The notes under the pieces were generated by a model that searched no databases, was not told the origin of the DNA, and was given only the letters and a program-made list of their open reading frames with translations. DNA of 6,231 bases. It comes from Candidatus Segetimicrobium genomatis. Its GTDB lineage: Bacteria > Sysuimicrobiota > Sysuimicrobiia > Sysuimicrobiales > Segetimicrobiaceae. The position numbers and the translations under genes were made by a program. Shown piece by piece: positions 1 to 5,723 of this stretch (the first letter of the stretch is position 1; each line of letters opens with the position of its first letter). The stretch is from contig VBAN01000115.1 in NCBI GenBank assembly GCA_005882445.1, positions 3,723 to 9,953 of the forward strand, in the 5' to 3' direction.

Positions 1-683
1 CCGTAGTCCAGCACGGTCACGCGGTCGGAGATGCCCATCACGACCCGCATCTGGTGCTCGATCAGCAGGATCGTACTCCCCAGATCGTCGCGGAGGCGGC
101 GGATGAACGCCATAGTGTCGATGCTCTCCCGCGGGCTCATCCCCGCGGCCGGCTCATCGAGGAGGAGCAGCGCGGGCCGCATGGCCAGCCCCCGGACGAT
201 CTCCAGGCGGCGCTGGTCTCCGTACGGCAGGTTCCGGGCCAGCAACTCGCTCTTGCCCTCCAGGCCGACGAACCGGAGGAGCCGCCGGGCCTCCTCCAGC
301 CCTCTCCGCTCGTCCCGCCGGGTGTGCGGCGTGTTGAGGACGGCGCCGGCCCACGTCGAGGTGAGATGGATATGCTGGCCGACGAGCGCGTTTTGGAGCA
401 CCGTCATGTTCCCGAAGAGCCGGATGTTCTGGTAGGTTCGCGCGATCCCCAGCCGGGCGATCTGGTCGGGGGTGAGCCCGTCGATCCGCTCGCCGCGGAA
501 GAGGATCCGCCCGTCCTCCGGCCGGTAGAATCCGGTGATGCAGTTGAACACGGTGGTCTTGCCCGCGCCGTTGGGTCCGATGACGCTGTGGATCGTGCGC
601 TCCGCCACCTCCACCGTCAACGCGTTGATCGCGACGAGGCCCCCGAACCGCTTGGTCATGCGCTCGGTCGCGAGGAGGCCCAT
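1..683 (-). CDS. livG: LivG, ATPase of a branched-chain/neutral amino acid ABC transporter (C-terminus cut by window edge)
   Basis: Cytoplasmic ATPase that would pair with LivF to drive the LivH-LivM membrane channel. The frame is open from ATG 683 to the left edge, giving 227 residues against about 250-260 usual, so only the last 25-30 are missing. Visible motifs in order: Walker A GPNGAGKTT (residues 36-44), a Q-loop region TYQNIRLF, a LivG-type signature YGDQRRLEI (154-162), Walker B LLLLDEP ending at D176-E177, and the switch histidine in IEHQM (H210). The N-terminus MGLLATERMTKRFGGL matches the usual LivG start, which favours ATG 683 over the in-frame ATG eight codons later. A GGAG (694-691) lies 7 bases upstream, inside the end of livM. 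The livM stop codon is only 2 bases before this start, so the two are probably translationally coupled. The family is certain; the transported substrate is inferred. Confidence 0.95.
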   Translation of the reverse strand, partial: MGLLATERMTKRFGGLVAINALTVEVAERTIHSVIGPNGAGKTTVFNCITGFYRPEDGRILFRGERIDGLTPDQIARLGIARTYQNIRLFGNMTVLQNALVGQHIHLTSTWAGAVLNTPHTRRDERRGLEEARRLLRFVGLEGKSELLARNLPYGDQRRLEIVRGLAMRPALLLLDEPAAGMSPRESIDTMAFIRRLRDDLGSTILLIEHQMRVVMGISDRVTVLDY

Positions 684-685
684 GC

Positions 686-2365
686 TCACGCTCCGACCGC
701 GAGGTACGCGTCCGGCGTCCCCGCCTCTTCAACGCGCAGCTCCCGCTTCTGCGCCGCGCCCGGCAGGAGCCCTTCGGGCCGGTACAACATCATGACGACG
801 AGGACGATCCCGTAGATGAGGAAGCGGAACTCGCCAAACTCCCGGAGCAGTTCGGGCAGCCCCACCAGCACCAGGGCGCCGACGACGACCCCCCAGATGC
901 TGCCCATCCCTCCCAGGATAATCAGCACCAGGACGTTGATCGAGATCAGCAGCTGAAAGCTGTGGGGAAACACCGACCCGAGCATGACGGCGAAGATCGC
1001 TCCGCCGATCCCGCCCATGGCGCCGCCGATCCCGTAGGCCAGCAGCTTCGTCGTGACCAGGTTGATGCCGATCGCCTGGGCCACGTCCTCGTCCTCCCGG
1101 ATCGCCATCCACGCCCGCCCCAGGCGCGAATCCTGAAGACGCCAGGCCACGTAGGCGATCAGCGCGGAGGCCGCCACGATCAGGTAGTACAACTGGCGCG
1201 GGCCGGAGAGTTCCCATCCGCCGATCACCGGCTTCGGGATCGAGAGGATCCCGAAGGAGCCGCCGAGCCACGGCTCCAGGGCGTCGGAGAGCACGAGCAG
1301 CCGGACGATCTCGCCGAGGCCCAGGGTGGCGATCGCCAGGTAGTCGCCGCGGACGCGCAGCACCGGAATGCCGAATATCACCCCGGCGGCCAGGGAAACC
1401 GCAACGGCGATTGGGATCGCCGCCCAAAAGGACATGTGGGCGATGCCGTGTTCTCCCCGCGACGTCAGGAGCGCGACCGTGTACGCGCCGATGGCAAAGA
1501 AGGCCACGAAGCCGAGGTCGAGGAGCCCGGCAAATCCCACCTCGAGATTGAGGCCCAGCCCCATCAAAATGTACAGGCCGACGAGGACCATCACCTGAGC
1601 CACGAACAGGCCCCCGGCGATCGGGATCAGGAGCAGGCCCACGAGCGCAAGCGCCACGACCGCGACCTTCGCACCCCGCGGTCCCCCCGGCGCCAGGAGC
1701 CCCCGCCCCTTGTGGGTGACTCTCCCTGTGAGCGTCCAGGCGGCGCCCACGGCCCAGGTCAACACACAGACTCCCCCTGCGCCCCGAAGGGACGGCCCGT
1801 CCGAGGTGAAGAGCAGATTCCGGACGGCTGAGGCGAGACCTCGGGGCTGGAGGAGCAGCTGTAAGAGTTCCTGGAAGATGCTCAGGAGCAGGACCGCGAA
1901 CACACCCCACAGGAACGTCCGCCGCGCCTCGGCAGGAACGCGGGAGACGGCGGCGCCGCAGGCTCCCGCAGCGGCCCCGACGAGGAGCAGGGCCAGGCTT
2001 CCCCGGGGCGGGGTCAGGCCCATCGAGAGCAGGGCGTACAGCGTCGGGGAAGCATTGATGAAGACCGTCCGCAGCGGGACCACCGCGCCCACGAGGAGCA
2101 CCGCGGCCGGCAGGGCGCCGGCCAGCAGCCCCGCGCCGGTCCCCTCGACCAGGGCTCGCAGCGCGTTCGCCCCCGCGGTCCGCCGGGCCGTGACATATCC
2201 CGCGGCCAGGATGCACACGAGGACGAAGGCCTGACCGAGCCCCATCACGTCCGCGACGATCCAGCGCTTCCGGAACGTCTCCACGATGCCGACGAGGCAA
2301 AGGTACACGGCCGCGACCCCGAACAGCAGCCCGATTCGAATCCAGCTAGGCGCGCTTGGCCGCAA
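686..2365 (-). CDS. livM: LivM, extended permease of a branched-chain/neutral amino acid ABC transporter
   Basis: Inner-membrane permease of the LivHM/HAAT type, 559 residues. The conserved BPD_transp_2 part covers about residues 235-530. It includes the LivM hallmarks GLNLEVGFAGLLDLG (271-285), LRVRGDYLAIATLGLGEI (336-353) and the ATPase-contact loop RLGRAWMAIREDEDVAQAIG (414-433), and it ends with YRPEGLLPG (528-536). Before it lie about 225 extra residues with roughly five or six hydrophobic segments (near 11-29, 40-58, 78-97, 122-140, 150-172 and 196-212), not found in the short LivM form of about 320-425 residues. The start is a TTG at 2365 overlapping the livH end by 20 bases. It was chosen because GGGGGAG (2376-2370) sits 4 bases upstream and the first membrane segment follows directly. 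GTG codons further in, at residues 20 and 28, would cut into that segment. The function of the extension is unknown. Confidence 0.93.
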   Translation of the reverse strand: MRPSAPSWIRIGLLFGVAAVYLCLVGIVETFRKRWIVADVMGLGQAFVLVCILAAGYVTARRTAGANALRALVEGTGAGLLAGALPAAVLLVGAVVPLRTVFINASPTLYALLSMGLTPPRGSLALLLVGAAAGACGAAVSRVPAEARRTFLWGVFAVLLLSIFQELLQLLLQPRGLASAVRNLLFTSDGPSLRGAGGVCVLTWAVGAAWTLTGRVTHKGRGLLAPGGPRGAKVAVVALALVGLLLIPIAGGLFVAQVMVLVGLYILMGLGLNLEVGFAGLLDLGFVAFFAIGAYTVALLTSRGEHGIAHMSFWAAIPIAVAVSLAAGVIFGIPVLRVRGDYLAIATLGLGEIVRLLVLSDALEPWLGGSFGILSIPKPVIGGWELSGPRQLYYLIVAASALIAYVAWRLQDSRLGRAWMAIREDEDVAQAIGINLVTTKLLAYGIGGAMGGIGGAIFAVMLGSVFPHSFQLLISINVLVLIILGGMGSIWGVVVGALVLVGLPELLREFGEFRFLIYGIVLVVMMLYRPEGLLPGAAQKRELRVEEAGTPDAYLAVGA

Positions 2366-2369
2366 GGCG

Positions 2370-2376
2370 CTCCCCC
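2370..2376 (-). promoter_or_regulatory. Ribosome binding site deciding the TTG start of livM
   Basis: The minus strand reads GGGGGAG followed by four bases and a TTG. No ATG lies near this position in the livM frame, so this purine run is the main support for a TTG start. It lies inside the last codons of livH, an arrangement typical of translational coupling. Confidence 0.5.
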
Positions 2377-2930
2377 AGGATGCCCTGAGGCCGGAAGATC
2401 AGCATGATGAGCAGCATGGTGAAGCCGATCACGTCCCGGAGCTGGTAGGGCGCGCGAATCCCGAGGCCGTCGAGGAACAGGGCCGGCCCCACCGACTCCA
2501 CGATCCCCAGGAACAGGCCCCCCAGCATCGCCCCGGGGATGTTGCCGATCCCCCCCAGCACCGCGGAGGTGAAGGCCTTGATCCCGGGCACAAACCCCAT
2601 GAAGAAGTGCACCTGCTTGAAGACGAGCGCGTACAGGACGCCGGCGGCGCCGGCCATCGCCCCGCCCAGGGCGAACGTGAAGAGGATGATCCCGTCGACG
2701 TTGATGCCCATCAGCGCGGCGGCGTCCCGGTCTTCCGCGACGGCGCGCATGGCCTTGCCGAGTTTCGTGCGCATCACGACCGCGTAGAGGATGAGCATCA
2801 TCGCGACCGCTCCCAGGAGGACGATCGCCTGCGTGCGCAGGATGTGGAAGCCGCCGAGGGTCCACTCGCCCGAGAGGGCCGCGATGTCCGGATAGGAATG
2901 CACGCCGCCCCCGTACAAGCCGCGGAAGGT

Positions 2931-2936
2931 GTACGG
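2931..2936 (-). other. Frame-change/deletion junction in livH
   Basis: On the minus strand the upstream frame reads GCC TAC CGT (A-Y-R), while the downstream frame reads TAC ACC TTC (Y-T-F) starting at 2933, so the frames meet within a few bases here. Homology on both sides runs right up to the junction. There is no homopolymer run that would suggest a simple indel, and no slippery heptamer. Confidence 0.75.
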
Positions 2937-3280
2937 TAGGCGACGCGCTCCACCAGCACCGCCACCCCGGTGGACGTTGCCATCGCGACGATCAAGATGA
3001 CGAGCAGTCCCACGAGCAGATGCCGGGTGAGGAATCCCGAGGACCCGAGCGGCACGGCGACAAAGTAGGCCGTGTAGGCCCCGCTCATGAACACCTCGCC
3101 GTGCGCGAAGTTGATCATGTTGAGGACGCCGTAGACCATCGAGTACCCGAGCGCGATGAGAGCGTAGATCCCGCCCTGCGCCAGGCCGAACTCGACGAAA
3201 TCGAGCCACTGCCGGCCCGTGTATCTGCCGCCCGCCAGCGTGGCGATCGAACCGATCAGCCCGCGGGGATGCACCGGCCG

Positions 3281-3288
3281 CCCTTCCC
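3281..3288 (-). promoter_or_regulatory. Ribosome binding site deciding the GTG start of livH
   Basis: The minus strand reads GGGAAGGG, 6 bases before GTG 3274. Going upstream in this frame there is no ATG, GTG or TTG before an in-frame stop, so GTG 3274 is the earliest possible start. The site is about 14 bases downstream of the strong hairpin at 3303-3349. Confidence 0.55.
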
Positions 3289-3302
3289 GCGCCGAGAAAA
3301 CG

Positions 3303-3349
3303 ACCGGGGATGACCCGAGGACGCGGCCCGCCCCCGGATCATCCCCGAC
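3303..3349 (-). terminator. Intercistronic hairpin between livJ and livH, probable attenuator or mRNA stabiliser
   Basis: The gap between the livJ stop and the livH start holds an imperfect inverted repeat with an 8-base perfect core (GGGGATGA at 3306-3313 against TCATCCCC at 3339-3346). Read as minus-strand RNA the stem can be drawn with 21 continuous pairs, 3303-3323 against 3329-3349, closing a 5-base loop. Sixteen are Watson-Crick and five are G-U. Two bases after the stem the transcript has UUUUCU. This resembles a weak intrinsic terminator or a 3'-end stabiliser placed after the binding-protein gene. In known transporter operons such elements give more binding protein than permease. Its location is seen directly; partial rather than full termination is inferred from the genes that follow. 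Confidence 0.6.
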
Positions 3350-3372
3350 TCACCGCCGCCCCGACTGAACCG

Positions 3373-4638
3373 TCAGGGCTTTCCGGGATAGACCTTCTTC
3401 GGATCCACCCCCGGGTCCCACTTCGCCGGGTCGGCCGACACGGACTGGTAGACGGCGATGTGCGGATCCGCGCAGTCGCCATAGGCGTTGCAGGTAATCG
3501 TGCCCGTCAGCCCCTTGAAGCCCTTCGTCGCAAACAGCGCATCGCGCAGCGCCTTCCGGCCGATGTACAGCGTCCCGCCGTCCGCCTTCGCCACCTTCTT
3601 GATCGCCGCGAAGACGATCATCGCCGCGTCATAGCCGTGCGGGTGGAACGCGCCCGTCGGCTTCTGCCCGTACTTCTTTTCATACTTGGGCAGGAAGTCC
3701 CCGGCATAGCGGGGCCCGAGGGCGTCGGGCGTCAGGTCGGGGCTGCTCCAGTACATCCCCCGGGCGGAGTCCCCCGACGCCTTGAGGAAGTCGGGCGAGA
3801 ACAGGCCGTCGGCGCCCATCAGCGTCACGCCCGCCAGACCGGAGACGTCCTTGGCCTGCCGCGAGATGAACCCGCCCTCGGCGACGAAGATCGGGAAGAA
3901 GATCATGTCGGGTTTGCCGGTCGCGATCCGCGTGAGGACGGGGTGCATGTCGGTGTCGCCGACCGAAATCGCCTCCTGGGAGGTGACGATCCCGCCCATC
4001 TTCTTGAAGTTCTCCGCGAACGCGTTCGCCAGGCCCTGCGCGTACGGGCTGCCGTCGTGGATGGTCGCCGCGCGGCTCTTCTTCAAGGCATTGCGGGCGA
4101 ATGCCGCCGCGACGGCCCCCTGGATCTTGTCGTTGTGGGCGGTGCGGAGGTACCCGTCGTAGTCCGGGCCGCGGTTCGGGTCGGTCAGCCTGGGCGCCGT
4201 GTTGGACGGCGAGACCGTCACGATCCCCGCCTTCCAGAGGATCGGCGCCCCCGGCACGGCTTCGCTCGAACAGCTCGACCCGATGGCCGCGATGACGTCC
4301 GCGTTGGCGGCGATCTTGGTCGCGGCGGTCTGTCCGCCCTCGGCGCCGCAGCCGCTGTCCTCCCCGATCAGTTTGATCGGGTGCCCCAGGAGGGTGCCCC
4401 CCACGTCGTCGATCGCGATCTCGATCCCCCGCCGGCTGTCGGTGCCCAGGGCTTCGTTCGGTCCCGTGACCACGAGCCACCAGGCGATGGTGATCGGGTC
4501 CCCGGGGGCGATCTTGACGACGCCGATCGGGTCGGTGACCGGTCCCATGGTGGCCGCCGGAGCCGGGGCCGCGAACGGCACGCCCGCCGCCAGCAGCGCG
4601 CAGAGCGCAAGAGCGACCAGCAGATTCCGATGGCTCAT
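3373..4638 (-). CDS. livJ: LivJ/LivK-type extracellular amino acid-binding protein of the ABC transporter
   Basis: Type I periplasmic-binding fold (Peripla_BP_6/LIVBP family), 421 residues; it captures the amino acid outside the membrane and delivers it to LivHM. The N-terminus is a clear Sec signal: basic residues to R4, a hydrophobic core (6-23), and a likely cleavage after an A-P-A or P-A-A motif near 26-29. No proper lipobox is seen. Family landmarks: the first-lobe segment RRGIEIAIDDVGG (69-81), the paired cysteines C97 and C123 that match the conserved LIVBP disulfide, the ligand-loop region SSCSSEAVPGAP (121-132), and GIVTVSPSNTAPRLTD (138-153). A second close cysteine pair, C383 and C389, lies in TITCNAYGDCADP. 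The start ATG 4638 has GAGGAGGG 10 bases upstream. The gene is separated from proline dehydrogenase by 110 bases and followed by a hairpin, then livH. The substrate cannot be read from sequence: branched-chain, other neutral amino acids, proline or short amides are all possible. Confidence 0.93.
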   Translation of the reverse strand: MSHRNLLVALALCALLAAGVPFAAPAPAATMGPVTDPIGVVKIAPGDPITIAWWLVVTGPNEALGTDSRRGIEIAIDDVGGTLLGHPIKLIGEDSGCGAEGGQTAATKIAANADVIAAIGSSCSSEAVPGAPILWKAGIVTVSPSNTAPRLTDPNRGPDYDGYLRTAHNDKIQGAVAAAFARNALKKSRAATIHDGSPYAQGLANAFAENFKKMGGIVTSQEAISVGDTDMHPVLTRIATGKPDMIFFPIFVAEGGFISRQAKDVSGLAGVTLMGADGLFSPDFLKASGDSARGMYWSSPDLTPDALGPRYAGDFLPKYEKKYGQKPTGAFHPHGYDAAMIVFAAIKKVAKADGGTLYIGRKALRDALFATKGFKGLTGTITCNAYGDCADPHIAVYQSVSADPAKWDPGVDPKKVYPGKP

Positions 4639-4648
4639 ATCGCGTCTT

Positions 4649-4656
4649 CCCTCCTC
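4649..4656 (-). promoter_or_regulatory. Strong Shine-Dalgarno of livJ
   Basis: The minus strand reads GAGGAGGG, 10 bases before ATG 4638. It is the strongest ribosome binding site in the window, with slightly long spacing, which fits the high expression expected of a binding protein. Confidence 0.7.
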
Positions 4657-4670
4657 GTGGATGCTCTTGC

Positions 4671-4697
4671 CGGCCGCCCGGCATCCCGCGGCGGCCG
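4671..4697 (-). repeat. GC-rich inverted repeat in the livJ leader
   Basis: A perfect 8-base inverted repeat: cggccgcc (4671-4678) against ggcggccg (4690-4697), with an 11-base loop. It ends 14 bases upstream of the livJ Shine-Dalgarno. Two alternative 6-base pairings overlap it: 4659-4664 with 4681-4686, and 4668-4673 with 4678-4683. No U-run follows, so it is not an intrinsic terminator. It may be a leader structure affecting mRNA stability or translation, or simply a by-product of high GC. Confidence 0.35.
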
Positions 4698-4706
4698 TCG
4701 TGGCGA

Positions 4707-4733
4707 GTTATCCTTAGGTTCGCGTCCGCGAAA
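4707..4733 (-). promoter_or_regulatory. Possible weak promoter for the liv genes
   Basis: The only AT-richer patch in the gap contains GATAAC (4712-4707) as a -10 candidate and TTTCGC (4733-4728) as a poor -35, with 15 bases between them. The match is weak and the spacing short. The support is mainly position: a 110-base gap before a new functional set of genes. Confidence 0.2.
4719..4732. promoter_or_regulatory. Perfect 14-base palindrome upstream of livJ, operator candidate
   Basis: The sequence is ttcgcg-tc-cgcgaa: 6-base arms around a 2-base centre. It overlaps the spacer of the possible promoter and lies 17 bases past the proline dehydrogenase stop codon. The 2-base centre is too tight for an RNA hairpin unless the inner pair opens, so a site for a dimeric DNA-binding regulator is the more natural reading. 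No regulator gene is visible in the window. Confidence 0.35.
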
Positions 4734-4748
4734 GGGGTTCCTTGTGCA

Positions 4749-5684
4749 TCAGGGCGCTCCCTCCCCGCCCGCCCCACGCTCCCGCAGCACGCTGCTCAGG
4801 ACGAACATCACGTTCGCGGGCCGCTCGGCCAGGCGGCGCATGAAGTAGGGGTACCACTCCTCCCCGAACGGGACGTACACCCGGACCCGGTACCCTTCGC
4901 GGCGGAGGCGCGCTTGGAGATCCCGCCGGATCCCGTACAGCATCTGGAACTCGAACCGGTCGGGGGCGATCCCGCCGGCGGCGGCGGCGTGTTTGGCGGC
5001 GTCGATGAGCCGCTCATCGTGGGTCGCGATCGCCGGATACGTCCCCCGGCGGAGGAGGCGCTCCGCCAGGCGTTCGAAGTTGAGATCGACGTCCTGCTTG
5101 CGCGGGAACGCCACCGACGGAGGCTCCGCGTAGGCCCCCTTGACCAGGCGCACCCGGATGCCCAGGGCGATCATCCGCTCCACGTCGGCTTCGCTGCAGC
5201 GCAGGTACGATTGGATCACCACGCCGACGTTGCGGATCCCGCCGGCCCACAGGCCTTCCACCAGACGAAGCGTCCGGTCCGTGTACTGGGAGCTCTCCAT
5301 GTCGACCCGGACAAACATCGTCCCGGCGCGCGCCAGGACCCGGCGCATCAGGGCCTCGCACAGCGCTTCGTCGACGTCCAGTCCGAGCTGGGACAGCTTC
5401 AGCGACAGGTTGCTGTCGACACCGCTCCGCCGCAGTTCATCGAGGATGGCGTGATAGCTCTCCGCGCCGGCGGCGGCCCCGTCCCTCGTCGGCGTGTGCT
5501 CTCCGAGGAAATCGAGTGTCGCGAGCAGCCCCGCCCGGTTGAGGCGCCGGATCACCGCGACCGCGTCCTCGAGGCGCTCCCCGGCCACAAAGCGCAGGGC
5601 GGCCCGCCGGAGCACCGGGTTGCGGAGCGCGAACCGCTGCAGGCTCCGCCGGTGGGAGAGCGCCAGGAAGATCGGCCGCAGCAT
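4749..5684 (-). CDS. Monofunctional proline dehydrogenase (FAD-dependent)
   Basis: Oxidises L-proline to 1-pyrroline-5-carboxylate using FAD and passes electrons to the respiratory chain, normally as a membrane-associated enzyme. At 311 residues it matches the small bacterial form (the Thermus enzyme is about 307) and has no P5C dehydrogenase domain, unlike PutA. Motifs in order: LDFLGEHT (57-64), LSLKLSQLGLD (93-103, with K96), VRVDMESS (125-132, D128), VVIQSYLR (155-162, Q158), VRLVKGAYAEP (178-188), ATHD (220-223), FEFQMLYG (244-251), and RVYVPFG followed by WYPYFMRRLAERP. Y270 and the arginine pair R283-R284 correspond to residues contacting proline in Thermus. ATG 5684 was chosen because no start codon exists between it and the in-frame stop of the upstream gene, though the ribosome site (GGGGCGG directly adjoining) is poor. 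The gap to glutamate dehydrogenase is only 39 bases with nothing clear in it, suggesting cotranscription. Comparable genes are called putB or prodh. Confidence 0.93.
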   Translation of the reverse strand: MLRPIFLALSHRRSLQRFALRNPVLRRAALRFVAGERLEDAVAVIRRLNRAGLLATLDFLGEHTPTRDGAAAGAESYHAILDELRRSGVDSNLSLKLSQLGLDVDEALCEALMRRVLARAGTMFVRVDMESSQYTDRTLRLVEGLWAGGIRNVGVVIQSYLRCSEADVERMIALGIRVRLVKGAYAEPPSVAFPRKQDVDLNFERLAERLLRRGTYPAIATHDERLIDAAKHAAAAGGIAPDRFEFQMLYGIRRDLQARLRREGYRVRVYVPFGEEWYPYFMRRLAERPANVMFVLSSVLRERGAGGEGAP

Positions 5685-5723
5685 CCGCCCCGGGGCCGCA
5701 AGGATCGGGCCCGGCCGGTGGGA

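Larger units (their letters stand above)
2346..3274 (-). pseudogene. livH: livH, permease of the same transporter, disrupted by an internal deletion/frame change
   Basis: Second membrane permease of the Liv/HAAT transporter, in two frames. The first, from GTG 3274, gives about 114 good residues: a hydrophilic N-terminus, GGIYALIALGYSMVYGVLNM (34-53), INFAHGE (54-60, LivH hallmark), and on to VERVAYR (108-114). That frame then becomes non-homologous and stops at 2798. The C-terminal 195 residues are in the frame shifted by -1 from about 2933, beginning YTFRGLYGGG. They contain the ATPase-contact loop TKLGKAMRAVAEDRDAAALM, then GIKAFTSAVLGGIGNIPGAM and FRPQGILG, and end at 2346. Compared with E. 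coli LivH from memory, about 22 residues after VAYR (the helix around LISAIGxSIFLQ) are absent, so a loss of roughly 67 bases explains both the gap and the shift. With the frame repaired and the segment restored it would be about 331 residues. It could be an assembly error in an intact gene. Confidence 0.85.

Noticed and set aside
54..815. A 253-codon plus-strand open frame across livG
   Set aside because: It is antisense to the livG frame, which has full ABC ATPase motifs. The plus-strand product has none.
729..2300. A 523-codon minus-strand frame overlapping livM
   Set aside because: It is an off-frame shadow of livM rich in Arg, Gly, Ala and Pro. The LivM frame has the membrane segments and family motifs.
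2925..2945. Programmed -1 ribosomal frameshifting in livH
   Set aside because: There is no slippery heptamer at the junction. A shift would also not restore the missing conserved helix.
2933..3209. An ATG at 3209 as the start of the C-terminal livH frame
   Set aside because: From 3209 to about 2933 this frame gives an Arg/Gly-rich out-of-frame product. The real LivH N-terminus (INFAHGE etc.) lies in the other frame starting at GTG 3274.
4590..4638. LivJ as a lipoprotein via C13
   Set aside because: The residue before C13 is leucine and the cysteine lies inside the hydrophobic core, so it does not fit a lipobox. A standard signal peptide cleavage near residues 27-30 fits better.
3310..4848. 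A 512-codon open frame on the plus strand covering livJ
   Set aside because: It is the antisense of livJ, kept open by GC-rich codon use. Its product is rich in Arg, Pro, Gly and Asp with no domain, while the minus strand encodes a clear binding protein.
5685..5723. Terminator or promoter in the glutamate dehydrogenase-proline dehydrogenase gap
   Set aside because: The 39 bases are GC-rich, with only a short CCGGCCGG palindrome (5711-5718), no T-run and no -10-like sequence.
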